Below, in pieces: positions 13,747-22,438 of a DNA stretch of 37,562 nt. The notes beneath the pieces are model-generated. The model was not told the origin of the DNA, made no database searches, and saw only the letters and a program-made list of their open reading frames with translations. Origin of the DNA: Bacteroidota bacterium (lineage in GTDB: Bacteria > Bacteroidota > Bacteroidia > Flavobacteriales_D > Crocinitomicaceae); contig SBGX01000022.1 of assembly GCA_006226425.1 (NCBI GenBank), positions 1-37,562 on the forward strand, written 5' to 3'. The stretch's first letter is position 1. Each line of letters opens with the position of its first letter. A program made the translations under genes and the position numbers.

Positions 13747-16256
13747 TTCAGAATGCGCAACTTTATTTCATCAGGACTTAGACCTTCGATACGTATTTTT
13801 TCGACGATTGGACGATAAAAGTTTTTAACTTTCTTCCAACTTCGAACCACCGCGATTTCCAATGCACTAATGCTAAAAAAGGCAACCGTCTTTCGATCCT
13901 TATACCACGGAACCCTATTCTTGTCAAGCTCTAAATAGGCATTATCTTCTAGTATTGCCATGCGAATGTGCTCCGGCAATTTTACTGTATCTCCGTTAAG
14001 GTCGTTGCCCACATCATCTAAATGCATGAATCGCTCTGGTACATGTCTTACAAAATAGTCACAATTAATAAGCCCAAAATTGCTTAAACCAAACTTTAAT
14101 TGTTCTCTATAAATTCGAGCCTTTCGCAGATTATTTATCAATTCATAGGCAAGAGTCAGTCTCCTTTCTGCCGCATATTTTGCAAATTTTTTCTCAGCTT
14201 TTTTAAACTCCCTTGCATAATCCGAAGAATCTCTCTTTATGGCCTTTTGATAATCCTTGAAGAACTCTTTATTGAAGCGCTCTGTTTCTGCTAGACGCAT
14301 GCTATTTTTTGCTTTCGGCTTAACTGGGATGAACATCTCCTCTCCATGATATTTGAACCATATCTCAAAGTGATCTCGATTCAAATTTTTCTTTAACTTC
14401 AAACCTTCAACTCGATTTTGGCTAGCGTAAATTGGATGTTTTCTCGAATACCAACTAGATAGAAAGAACTTTTTTTGATATATGGCCTCCGAAAAAACCT
14501 GCCAATCTTCCATAAGAGCTGTGTCGATCACCCATTCTGACTGTAGCCTGTACATTCCCTTATTGTCGGGGCTGATTACAATATATCTTTTACCCGTTTG
14601 GAACCGCTCTCCTTCCCAGGGGCTCAGTTTTACATGAAGTATATGCTCTCCATATTTGTTCTTGCGAATTTCTAACTCCTGGGCCGGTGGAAATGATCTG
14701 ATAGCCACAAAATTGGTGTCATTCAAAGCTTTCAAAGAATCTAATACTCTTTTCAAATCATTAGCTGGACTTAAGGTTTCTGGAGTTTCCTGAATTTTCC
14801 AATTTCTTTGTTGCTCATCGAATGCGTATACCTTGGCATTAGTACCCGGGGAAATGTTATTGAGTGAAACTTGAATTAGTGCATCCGGATTTGGCAAAAG
14901 TTCACCTCCCTTACTATCATAAGCTCTAAATTCAAACATTCCATTTGAGCCAAACAATTCATCTTTTTGTGAATCCTGATAGATCATTGGAGTTCCTTCG
15001 ATAGCCATTGTTATGGGGTCATTGTATGATTTTAAGCGAATAGAAACCTCCCCAGTATATGCACTACCATCAGGGTTTCTAAAAGCTTGTTTAGGTATTT
15101 CAAAAGTGGCTTGTTTTGATGTTATTTCACAAGGCGTATCAGCATCGATTTTAAATTCTTCTCCTTTCTGCTGAGCAATCGGTTGAATCTCATTTCTCCT
15201 CATATTATCAGTAATCGGAAAAAGACTTCTATTCTCATTCATTAAATTCTCTTCCTCCTCATTCGCGATCACATCTTGATTAGAAAAAATCAGATGGAGA
15301 TTATTCATTCGAGCATTCAATTCATCCAGGTTTGACACTTTAGACTCCTGAAGCTCGATTCTCGAAATCTTATTTAGTTTTTCTAAAGAATTGTCTATCA
15401 GGCAATTTTTAAAAACAATTTTTTCAAGCGATTCAATACGGTTCAGCTGATCAAAGAGTTTTGTCCCCGATACGAAAATGCATTCGTCAAACACAATGGT
15501 TTTGATAGAGTTCCCATTGAGGTGCTCATTATCCAGTGATTGAATCGTAGGGGCAGTTATGTAGAGAGAATCCACTGAAGACCTTTGGAACAATGACAAC
15601 GGAACTAACTGAGAATGTACCAAACTAATGGAGATGCTTTTTAAATTTCTTAGGGTAGACAAACTCTGAAGACTCGGGTTCAAATCCATGCCTCTATTCC
15701 CTTGAACCGAAATGTGTTTCAAGTGATACATAAGTTCAAAGCGACTATCGATTCCTTGCAGCTTATTGAAAGAAAGATTCAACACCTCAAGTTTCAGGTC
15801 ATGAAGCGACTCGGGAAGGTAAATCAACTCATTATTTTCAAGATTTAGTTCTTTGAGTCCTTTTAGCATGCCAAATCTAGGATCCAAATGATCCAAATAA
15901 CACCCTGCCAGATTTATTTTTTTTATGGGTAAATCAAAAAAACTGGAGTCAATATACTCTGGAATCAAGCCAACGTTGTTACTGAAATTTACTTCCTCAA
16001 GTTTCGGATTAAGGGAAAAGTCGTGCTCCACCTTTAAGATGCCATTATAGGACAAATCGAGCTTTCGTAGGTTCGAAAAAGTTTGAATAGACGTTGGAAT
16101 CGCTTTTAGTCCATTGGACTTCAAATACAATTCTTCAACCATCATGGGCTCCATGGATGCCTCCTGTAGGGTGTAGCATATTTTGCATTGAGCATTTAAA
16201 AAACCTCCCAAAATCAAAAAACAAAGCAGAAGAAATTCTCTTTTTATCAAAGCCAT
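13743..16256 (-). CDS. Secreted leucine-rich-repeat protein with beta-sandwich region
   Basis: The start is ATG 16256; the in-frame TTG two codons earlier is less likely. The protein has about 837 residues. A signal peptide (KREFLLLCFLILGGFLNAQ) is followed by roughly ten leucine-rich repeats at about 40-330 (LEELYLKSNGLKAIPTSI, LRKLDLSYNGI, LKELNLENNELIYLPESL, LEVLNLSFNKL). Next comes a beta-rich region at about 375-490 (ATFEIPKQAFRNPDG, GEVSIRLKSYNDP) that resembles ZU5/FAM171-like or similar extracellular sandwich domains (tentative), then a long helical, charged C-terminus (FNKEFFKDYQKAIKRD). LRRs usually bind protein partners. No T9SS-type C-terminal domain is evident. It is coupled to the lipoprotein gene by an ATGA overlap and belongs to the cargo between the 176-bp repeats. 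Confidence 0.75.
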   Translation of the reverse strand: MALIKREFLLLCFLILGGFLNAQCKICYTLQEASMEPMMVEELYLKSNGLKAIPTSIQTFSNLRKLDLSYNGILKVEHDFSLNPKLEEVNFSNNVGLIPEYIDSSFFDLPIKKINLAGCYLDHLDPRFGMLKGLKELNLENNELIYLPESLHDLKLEVLNLSFNKLQGIDSRFELMYHLKHISVQGNRGMDLNPSLQSLSTLRNLKSISISLVHSQLVPLSLFQRSSVDSLYITAPTIQSLDNEHLNGNSIKTIVFDECIFVSGTKLFDQLNRIESLEKIVFKNCLIDNSLEKLNKISRIELQESKVSNLDELNARMNNLHLIFSNQDVIANEEEENLMNENRSLFPITDNMRRNEIQPIAQQKGEEFKIDADTPCEITSKQATFEIPKQAFRNPDGSAYTGEVSIRLKSYNDPITMAIEGTPMIYQDSQKDELFGSNGMFEFRAYDSKGGELLPNPDALIQVSLNNISPGTNAKVYAFDEQQRNWKIQETPETLSPANDLKRVLDSLKALNDTNFVAIRSFPPAQELEIRKNKYGEHILHVKLSPWEGERFQTGKRYIVISPDNKGMYRLQSEWVIDTALMEDWQVFSEAIYQKKFFLSSWYSRKHPIYASQNRVEGLKLKKNLNRDHFEIWFKYHGEEMFIPVKPKAKNSMRLAETERFNKEFFKDYQKAIKRDSSDYAREFKKAEKKFAKYAAERRLTLAYELINNLRKARIYREQLKFGLSNFGLINCDYFVRHVPERFMHLDDVGNDLNGDTVKLPEHIRMAILEDNAYLELDKNRVPWYKDRKTVAFFSISALEIAVVRSWKKVKNFYRPIVEKIRIEGLSPDEIKLRILK

Positions 16257-16504
16257 ATACAAGCATTAAATGTTGATCAAAAAAACAATATATGATCCTC
16301 TATTTTTGAATCATTTTAAATCGACTAAATTTAATTAAAACTATCTTATCCTCGTTTCGGATGTTCACACCTAATCAAGCAGACTTTCAAAATAGGAAAT
16401 TCCTGATCCCATAACATGAATCGAATCAACTCGTTACATTTTAATACAAATACAGGAATTTGATAGAACAAAGTACCTTATCATCCTACCAAACGCCTTA
16501 AAAT

Positions 16505-17356
16505 CTATTCCTTCCTACGCCTGATGTCATATTGAAAAGTCAGTACACGCCAGCCCCACACGCTTAATTTTTGTTTGGCGGATAACTGATCCTTTGATTT
16601 ACAAACAGACAGCTCATCTTTAAACGATCGTACAAACCTGGACCAATATCGGCCTTTGACGTCCTGGATTAGAAAATAAAATCCAGCATCACCAAATTTT
16701 CTTCCTGAAGAGTTCAAAATCAACTCGCCATCGGGTCCAATATTGGGAATCATTATGACAGTTGCGTTCCCCATAGGCAAGGGGAAAACAGCTTTTATGC
16801 ACGTTTGTCCGGACGGTAACTTGCATGTACCATATACTCCTGAATAAACCACTTGTCCAGTTGACCGAAAGGCTCTAAACCAAATGGTATGTTTCACCTC
16901 GTTGCTTTGTGCATCTTTTAACGTGATTATTTCACTTCTTAATTCTTCTCCATTCCTGATGTTCCTGGTCGGAATATTCAACTGATTTAATCGACGGCTA
17001 AACAGTCTGTTCAACAAAACGCCAAATACTCTAAAAAAAGGATTCCATTTAATCCTAAACTGCAGATCATACTCCGCTGTTCTTTCATAGAATCTAATAA
17101 CTTCTGATGATAATTGATCTTCGGCCAAATTTAATTGGTCAATGGAGGAAAGCAATCCACTGGATGGGTCACGATCAACAATCAAACCTTCTTGCTGTGC
17201 CAGCTCATGAATGAAGCCCTCACCAATACCTTCTAAATTTCCAAATGGCCCAATTAACCATGCATGCTCTATCGAATCAATCCGCCTACCTCTTATTATC
17301 ACCCATTGTTGAGTTAGCCAATCTTGAAACCTCTGCTTGGGATGTGCCAGACTCAT
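16505..17356 (-). CDS. Hypothetical protein, partner of the CrtA-like gene
   Basis: The protein has 283 residues and no signal peptide. The N-terminus contains IDSIEHAWLIGPFGNLEGIGEGFIHEL; the middle has a hydrophobic-basic stretch (IKWNPFFRVFGVLLNRLFSRRLNQLN). The C-terminal half looks like a beta-barrel-type domain (KHTIWFRAFRSTGQVVYSGVYGT, QTCIKAVFPLPMGNATVIMIP, GDAGFYFLIQDVKGRYWSRFVRSF). I do not recognise the family. It is 6 bp downstream of the CrtA-like gene (17363-18070), so the two form an operon and probably work in one pathway, possibly lipid or terpenoid modification (inference). ATG 17356 is the natural start. The 242-bp gap to the LRR gene (16263-16504) shows no gene. Confidence 0.6.
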   Translation of the reverse strand: MSLAHPKQRFQDWLTQQWVIIRGRRIDSIEHAWLIGPFGNLEGIGEGFIHELAQQEGLIVDRDPSSGLLSSIDQLNLAEDQLSSEVIRFYERTAEYDLQFRIKWNPFFRVFGVLLNRLFSRRLNQLNIPTRNIRNGEELRSEIITLKDAQSNEVKHTIWFRAFRSTGQVVYSGVYGTCKLPSGQTCIKAVFPLPMGNATVIMIPNIGPDGELILNSSGRKFGDAGFYFLIQDVKGRYWSRFVRSFKDELSVCKSKDQLSAKQKLSVWGWRVLTFQYDIRRRKE

Positions 17357-17362
17357 TTTAAA

Positions 17363-18070
17363 CTATTTACTCTGATTGGGGATATAGTCAGATTTTCCTT
17401 TCCAACTTCCATACTCCGAAATTGGCTTAAATCTCAAGGTCGTAAACTGCCAATGGAAGTCCTTGCGTTCTCTTTCCCGCATCGCTTCAGCATGTCTCGT
17501 TGGATTTTCAACAACACCATGTCCATGCACCATCTTGAGCATATTCTTTTGAGCATTCCAAATGGAGAATGTTGACACTGTTCTGGGTAATCTGGTTGCC
17601 GCCAGAGAAATGGATGTATTAGGATCATCTCGTACCAATTTTTCCACTGGTCTTCCCCACCGTATAAATCTTGGAACCTGACTCAGCCTCATTCTGGCGA
17701 TTGTCACGGCCACAACTGGATTTTCGGGTTTATCCATCTCACTTGTACTTTCAGGAATTTGAAATTTGTCTATTTTTCCCCACTGTCTCAGATAGTTCAT
17801 TCGAATATGCCATCCGTTAGAAAGAAGCTTTCCTGTTTGATGACTCTTCAAAAACTCATCAATGGCAGATTCGTTTTCCCACTGAGCAAATACCACCAAC
17901 TGTCGAAAAAGTATTCGTTTCGTAGAAAAAATTGGAGACCCCAGAGTCATTCCCTGCATGTACTCCGCATGAATCAATCCTTTGATCTCTTCATTTTTGG
18001 GAGGAAACATCAACGTTTTAAGAACAGATGCAAAGCTCGTTTCTACAAGATGAAAAGTAAAAATACTCAT
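17363..18070 (-). CDS. CrtA/ABM-like protein (spheroidene monooxygenase-like)
   Basis: The protein has 235 residues. The C-terminal two thirds (VVAVTIARMRLSQVPRFIRWGRPVEKLV, then LPRTVSTFSIWNAQKNML, then HAEAMRERERKDFHWQF and YGSW) follow the pattern I know from spheroidene monooxygenase CrtA and related ABM-type ferredoxin-like domains: a strand-helix repeat with a Trp in FSIW and an invariant-looking W near the end. The N-terminal third may be another alpha/beta unit (LVETSFASVLKTLMF, LVVFAQWENESAIDEFL). Known family chemistry is oxygen insertion into carotenoids, but many homologues have no tested activity. It heads a two-gene operon with the unknown gene at 16505-17356. No other carotenoid gene is visible in this window, so the substrate is open. 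Confidence 0.6.
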   Translation of the reverse strand: MSIFTFHLVETSFASVLKTLMFPPKNEEIKGLIHAEYMQGMTLGSPIFSTKRILFRQLVVFAQWENESAIDEFLKSHQTGKLLSNGWHIRMNYLRQWGKIDKFQIPESTSEMDKPENPVVAVTIARMRLSQVPRFIRWGRPVEKLVRDDPNTSISLAATRLPRTVSTFSIWNAQKNMLKMVHGHGVVENPTRHAEAMRERERKDFHWQFTTLRFKPISEYGSWKGKSDYIPNQSK

Positions 18071-18181
18071 ATCAAACCATGTTGATTGATTTCGATTATA
18101 CCCTAAAATAAAAATACTGATTCATTCACTATGAACAGTGAAAATCGGTTAAATTCATGCTTTCTCAATGAAAATAGTGTT

Positions 18182-18823
18182 TCATCCATTTCTGAATCCT
18201 AACCAAACATCGCCTATCTTAATTCCATAGGCAATGTCTTTATGTCCGCTATTATAATCAATGTCAATAATTCGCTGGGCAACTTTCTTTCTACTATTTA
18301 AATGTCTTAACCAATCACGATCAAACTCATCTTCCCATTCCGATTCATAAACAAAATCCTCTTCAATCTTGTGTGTCCAACAAAACTCTTTCAGCAACAT
18401 GTCATTCGACCTACCCAACTGTTTTAAATCTAACTCTTTTTGATCGTTCGGATCATAAAATGTGTTTTGGTAGAAGTTTATTTTATCGTCAATGGCGCAT
18501 ACCACCTGGGAATTTGAAAAATTAGGAAAGTACAACCAAATTTTAAGATAATAAGGCTTGTTTAGCTCCTCCAGTTGCTTTCTCCAGCAATCATATATCT
18601 CAATCAAACCAATTATTATTCTTTGTTTAATTTTCTTCGTAGGTTCAGGAAACTGAGAATTTGTCATTGAAATTCTAGTACCCCATGGATCTATTCGAAC
18701 CCTATAGTCATTTCTTTTATTTTCTTTCAAATACTCTAAATCCAGGGTTTTGCCATTTTGAACCCACAAATCAACCTTTCTAAACCTTCGATTATTTCCT
18801 CTTATTTTTTTTAGCCTATTCAT
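18182..18823 (-). CDS. Hypothetical protein
   Basis: A soluble protein of 213 residues with a basic N-terminus (MNRLKKIRGNNRRFRKVDLW) and an aromatic, acidic core (YYLKIWLYFPNFSNSQVVCAIDDKINFYQ, EEDFVYESEWEDEFDRDWLRHL). The C-terminus ends DYNSGHKDIAYGIKIGDVWLGF. There is no signal peptide, membrane segment or nameable motif. It stands between the CrtA-like operon and a small membrane protein gene in the cargo between the 176-bp repeats. A role in immunity or toxin neutralisation is imaginable from size and acidity but not supported. Confidence 0.6.
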   Translation of the reverse strand: MNRLKKIRGNNRRFRKVDLWVQNGKTLDLEYLKENKRNDYRVRIDPWGTRISMTNSQFPEPTKKIKQRIIIGLIEIYDCWRKQLEELNKPYYLKIWLYFPNFSNSQVVCAIDDKINFYQNTFYDPNDQKELDLKQLGRSNDMLLKEFCWTHKIEEDFVYESEWEDEFDRDWLRHLNSRKKVAQRIIDIDYNSGHKDIAYGIKIGDVWLGFRNG

Positions 18824-18868
18824 AAATATTAAAACGGACGCACCATAACAAGTACTAACTAATCTATT

Positions 18869-19078
18869 CTACTTAAAAAATTCATGAGCTATCTGTTGGA
18901 CTTTTATCCATGGTATGTTACCATAAAAAAGTATGCCTCTAAACAATTTTCCATAACCGATTCTTAAAGCGGAATTTTCAGCGATATGTTTTTTCGATTT
19001 AGACCTCAGCACAAAAGCATTGACTACTGTCCATAGAACAAAGATGACCCAGAAATATTTAAAGCAAATTTCTATCAT
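18869..19078 (-). CDS. Small membrane-anchored protein
   Basis: A protein of 69 residues with one N-terminal hydrophobic helix (IEICFKYFWVIFVLWTVVNAFVL) followed by a basic stretch (RSKSKKH) and a short hydrophobic-polar tail. Its ATG overlaps the stop codon of the lipoprotein gene upstream (ATGA at 19075-19078), so the two are translationally coupled. No family is recognised. It is probably a real small gene because of the coupling and the membrane-type composition. Confidence 0.5.
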   Translation of the reverse strand: MIEICFKYFWVIFVLWTVVNAFVLRSKSKKHIAENSALRIGYGKLFRGILFYGNIPWIKVQQIAHEFFK

Positions 19079-19527
19079 TTTTCAACAAAAAAAGTGTCGA
19101 ACATTGACTTTGGTATCGGTAGTTGCCCGGAACCACCCTCTATTACTCCTGCAACTACTGGAGATGCTATAATTATTCCATCTATGACATAAAAGATTTG
19201 TTTATTCAAGTTTTTTCGAGTCAATTTCTCATAGTCCGTTGTACCCTTTTTTGAGAGTTGAAAATCTATGCATACCTCGTTCGTATAGCACTCACCACCA
19301 ATTTCCAATTTTTCAAATTCGTCAATTGAAATGGATGAACTTGACTTTAAATAGTAAACCGTCGTATCACCAAGCATAACATATTTCATACCGGTAGAAT
19401 CAGATTCAAATATTCCAGTTTGTTCACTATTATGTTTAAAATATAGATTACTACTCGGACTTCCGCAAGCCGACACTGAAAATGCGAATATCAGAATTCC
19501 TAAAACCCTACTTATCAAATTTTTCAT
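19075..19527 (-). CDS. Putative lipoprotein coupled to a small membrane protein
   Basis: From ATG 19527 the product has 150 residues (an earlier in-frame ATG at 19560 would add 11 polar residues before the signal and is less likely). MKNLISRVLGILIFAFSVSAC ends in a lipobox. The mature part contains YYLKSSSSISIDEFEKLEIGGE and an IFYVIDGIIIASPVVAGVIEGGSG segment, a hydrophobic region typical of an amphipathic beta or Gly-rich loop. I do not recognise the family. The stop overlaps the start of the downstream membrane protein gene by four bases. It is the first gene inside repeat copy 2, with the spacer 19528-19735 free of genes. Confidence 0.6.
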   Translation of the reverse strand: MKNLISRVLGILIFAFSVSACGSPSSNLYFKHNSEQTGIFESDSTGMKYVMLGDTTVYYLKSSSSISIDEFEKLEIGGECYTNEVCIDFQLSKKGTTDYEKLTRKNLNKQIFYVIDGIIIASPVVAGVIEGGSGQLPIPKSMFDTFFVEK

Positions 19528-19735
19528 TACTAGTAACGATCCATTAGCATTCTTTCCCATTGTATGTCAAAAGGTTTTGATAGTTCCGCACGTTGGCAGG
19601 GATATTCGCATTTCATTTCTTTTCAAGGTACCTGGCAAGTTTTAAAATTTAAAAGAATAAACCAACACAAAATTGTCGTCCTTGAAAATACTAAACTATT
19701 GCATTTAAGAAAATGCTTTTATCTTCTATTATTCT

Positions 19736-19911
19736 AAAACAACTAAAAATAAACGTCAACTATCCGTCAATCAAGTGTCAACAAGTGTCACGCAAAATAA
19801 CACAAGTGTCAACACATACTTCGAATATCCCATTTAACGAACCTTTTCAAGGTTGACGCTTATTCAGTGATTTTTGACCGTTTTTGAAAAAAAAAGGAAC
19901 AATTATTTTCA
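19736..19911. repeat. 176-bp direct repeat, copy 2, with phased GTCA motifs
   Basis: Homologous to 12783-12958, same orientation and length. GTCA motifs start at about 19755, 19766, 19777 and 19787, with another at 19807 (CAAGTGTCAAC), again 10-11 bp apart in the main array. AACCTT-TTC-AAGGTT is a perfect short palindrome here, and GTTGACG on the far side is an inverted GTCAAC. The last three bases provide the stop codon of the outer-membrane protein gene (19909-20616), so that gene's end overlaps the repeat. Confidence 0.75.
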
Positions 19912-20616
19912 AAAAATAAAATATCCTCCAACAGAAAATCCATTAATCGCGCCAGATGAAGCAGATCGCAATGTTGGAGTCAAGAATGAAAAAACGCTGA
20001 TTTCTATACCCCATTTTCCCTTTTTCTTTTTTTCTTTTTCCCAAGCTAATCCTAATTCAATCCCCCCCTGAAAAGGAGCAAAAAATTCAGATTTTTCACT
20101 ATCGAAGTTTTGTTCTTCAGAAACGAAAACCAGAATCGTGTCTCCTAAATTGTTAACAACCTCCTTTCCACGCATGTCCCAAATATTTCCGGTGGCCACT
20201 TCGTAAAAGTTGTATTGTGCCATCACGCCTCCAAAAAGAGCCATGGAATTACCTCCTTTCTCCCAGAAAAAATGCTGCAAACTGGCTCTCAATTTTAAAG
20301 AAGTTAATGATAAATCCAAATTCCTGTAATATGCGGCATGTGAAGGTTCGCTTTGAAACTCAAAAGTGTTTTTCCAATGGGACACCCCAAATTCGTAACG
20401 AATCCTTTGATTTTCAGCAATAGAATCCCTTAAGATGAATCCAATCGTCGTATGATAGTTAAATGATGAGTTCAAGGGATACGAATTCCTAACCCACATC
20501 AAACTCGACAATCCTCCGTTAAGAGCGAGCCCTTTTTCCATTTGTGCACTAACAGAGCCCAAACAGAACATAAATGTCAGACAAGGAATTATTTGCTTCC
20601 AAAGTGAATTAATCAT
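19909..20616 (-). CDS. Outer-membrane beta-barrel-type protein
   Basis: The protein has 235 residues. A signal peptide (MINSLWKQIIPCLTFMFCLGSVSAQ) is followed by repeated amphipathic strands ending in aromatic residues (SFNYHTTIGFILRDSI, RIRYEFGVSHWKNTFEF, YYRNLDLSLTSLKLRASLQHFFW) and the terminal strand GFSVGGYFIF, whose final Phe is typical of outer-membrane barrels. The likely location is the outer membrane, in the PorT/OmpA-barrel-like class. The ATG overlaps the end of the GH16 gene by eight bases (20609-20616), so it is the last gene of a three-gene operon with the tail-fibre-type and GH16 genes. Its last codons lie within repeat copy 2. Confidence 0.7.
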   Translation of the reverse strand: MINSLWKQIIPCLTFMFCLGSVSAQMEKGLALNGGLSSLMWVRNSYPLNSSFNYHTTIGFILRDSIAENQRIRYEFGVSHWKNTFEFQSEPSHAAYYRNLDLSLTSLKLRASLQHFFWEKGGNSMALFGGVMAQYNFYEVATGNIWDMRGKEVVNNLGDTILVFVSEEQNFDSEKSEFFAPFQGGIELGLAWEKEKKKKGKWGIEISVFSFLTPTLRSASSGAINGFSVGGYFIF

Positions 20617-22432
20617 GACTCAAAATTAATTTTAATGTTTGTTTCTTATCGGTTCCTTTTATATGAACGAAATAAACACCATTTGGCAAGTTACTACAAT
20701 CTATCTGAAACAAGGTATATTGTCCAGTCTTTTCAATTTGGATCGCTTCTGGACTTAAGATATTCCCTCTGATGTCCCTAAATTGGATTTCTGAATCCTG
20801 ATGATCATCCTGTTTGAGCAAAAGATTAAATATGCCCTTCGTAGGGTTTGGATAGATGTAATTTCTGCCCTCTATACCATCATTGGTTTGTAGAATTGGA
20901 TCACCTGTGCTAGCTAATTGATATTCTTGTTCCTTCCCTGGCTTTTCGTCTTCAACAATAAAGCAGTCCTGCTGAAACACATACAAATTATAACTTAATG
21001 AATGTTCCTCTGAGCAATTTTTTAAACTCTGAACAACCTTATACCATCCACTTGCAACATTGTTTCCCTTCCAAACTGATATCTCATTTGCATTGATCTC
21101 CCCTGATTTAGTAGAAACTAATTTCCCCGCCAGATCATAAACATTAACTGTAAACTCTGTAGCTCCAACAATCTTAATTCGGTAGTCAAAACTCTTACAA
21201 TAATCAATAATATAATCTTCAATGGCATTGTTACCTCTGTAAACAATGTCTGACTCTTCATAATTATCGATATCACAAGCTTCATTTTTAACCAACAACT
21301 CACTACCTACTCCTGAACTGAAACTATTGGAAATTGTCACTTGAGGAGCAGATAAGATAGCCTTTAACCCATCCGGTAAAAACACGTTTTCAGCAACTTC
21401 AATATACTTCTCTGCCCTGGTTAATGGTGGTAAATAATTTGTGTTAGAATATGTATAGTGATCAATACAGTCATCGCATTCAATCAGTCTCCGCTCATAA
21501 AAACGTACATAATCCACCTCAAATTGTTGTGGAAAGGCCACTGATTCATCCGGCTGGTTACTTTTCGCCTGAATAGCAAGATTCAGAATGATCCCCATTT
21601 CGTCATTTGGGAAAGATTGTTCGGCAAAATATGTTCCATTCGCAATATTATCACCACATTGAACAGGTTGCCCGTTAAGGGTACTATATCTATGCAATGT
21701 TCGAATTTTCTGCCCATCAATATACCACTCGATCTTGGTCGGACCAAACTCACAGGAAATTGTATGCCATTGGCTAAAATCAGCCACATTATTTGATGCA
21801 AAGGGACAGTTTTCAGAATCTCCATCCCCGTCAAAATCGTAATGCACGTTGCAGGTAAATCGATTCATGTCATCTCCATACATTTCGAAAAAATCAATCT
21901 CATTCCATGTTGGTCCCCCATACGACCAAAACGCAGGCCAAAAGCCTTGACCAACTGGAAGTCTGCAACGAACTTCATATCTTCCATAAAAGAACTTTTC
22001 TTTCGTATAAATCTGTGCGGAGGTATAATCAAATTCCTCAGTATCGAAAGTGGCTGGAATATTTGACCAATTCCAAAAACTCCCTGTTACTTTCTCTTTT
22101 CTAGCAATGATCTTTAAGGTTCCATTACTAACCTGGACGTTATTTTCCAGTGGAATGAAGGGTGAATTACCTGTATTCGAATACCATTCTTTTTCAAGAT
22201 TATGATCAAAATCTCGATCAACTCCCTGGTAGGGCAAGCCCCACTTGGTCATATCCAGTTCATTTCCATCGAAATTATCTTCAAAAACAAGTTTATATTC
22301 AAACTCTTGACAATTGGGAACCTCCGACATGAATACTGCAATCTTTTCACAGCTGCTACTCTGTCCAAAGCTAATCTGATGCAGGCCAATAACTCCAAAG
22401 ACCAACGCAAAATAAACTAATCCTTTGTTCAT
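20609..22432 (-). CDS. Secreted GH16 beta-glucanase with T9SS C-terminal domain
   Basis: The protein has 607 residues. A signal peptide (LVYFALVFGVIGLHQISFGQ) is followed by a GH16 catalytic domain at about 45-315: FEDNFDGNELDMTKW at the start, the active site WNEIDFFEM (nucleophile Glu 178, Asp 180, acid/base Glu 183), and FEVDYVRFYE at the end. Next comes a Cys-containing middle (YEESDIVYRGNNAIEDYIIDY) and a C-terminal type IX secretion sorting domain (YIYPNPTKGIFNLLL... GVYFVHI... KQTLKLILSHD). Known family reaction: hydrolysis of beta-1,3 or beta-1,3/1,4-glucans such as laminarin. It is predicted to be exported and attached at the surface. It lies 6 bp after the tail-fibre-type gene and overlaps the outer-membrane protein gene, so the three are one operon. 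Confidence 0.9.
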   Translation of the reverse strand: MNKGLVYFALVFGVIGLHQISFGQSSSCEKIAVFMSEVPNCQEFEYKLVFEDNFDGNELDMTKWGLPYQGVDRDFDHNLEKEWYSNTGNSPFIPLENNVQVSNGTLKIIARKEKVTGSFWNWSNIPATFDTEEFDYTSAQIYTKEKFFYGRYEVRCRLPVGQGFWPAFWSYGGPTWNEIDFFEMYGDDMNRFTCNVHYDFDGDGDSENCPFASNNVADFSQWHTISCEFGPTKIEWYIDGQKIRTLHRYSTLNGQPVQCGDNIANGTYFAEQSFPNDEMGIILNLAIQAKSNQPDESVAFPQQFEVDYVRFYERRLIECDDCIDHYTYSNTNYLPPLTRAEKYIEVAENVFLPDGLKAILSAPQVTISNSFSSGVGSELLVKNEACDIDNYEESDIVYRGNNAIEDYIIDYCKSFDYRIKIVGATEFTVNVYDLAGKLVSTKSGEINANEISVWKGNNVASGWYKVVQSLKNCSEEHSLSYNLYVFQQDCFIVEDEKPGKEQEYQLASTGDPILQTNDGIEGRNYIYPNPTKGIFNLLLKQDDHQDSEIQFRDIRGNILSPEAIQIEKTGQYTLFQIDCSNLPNGVYFVHIKGTDKKQTLKLILSHD

Positions 22433-22438
22433 AAACGC

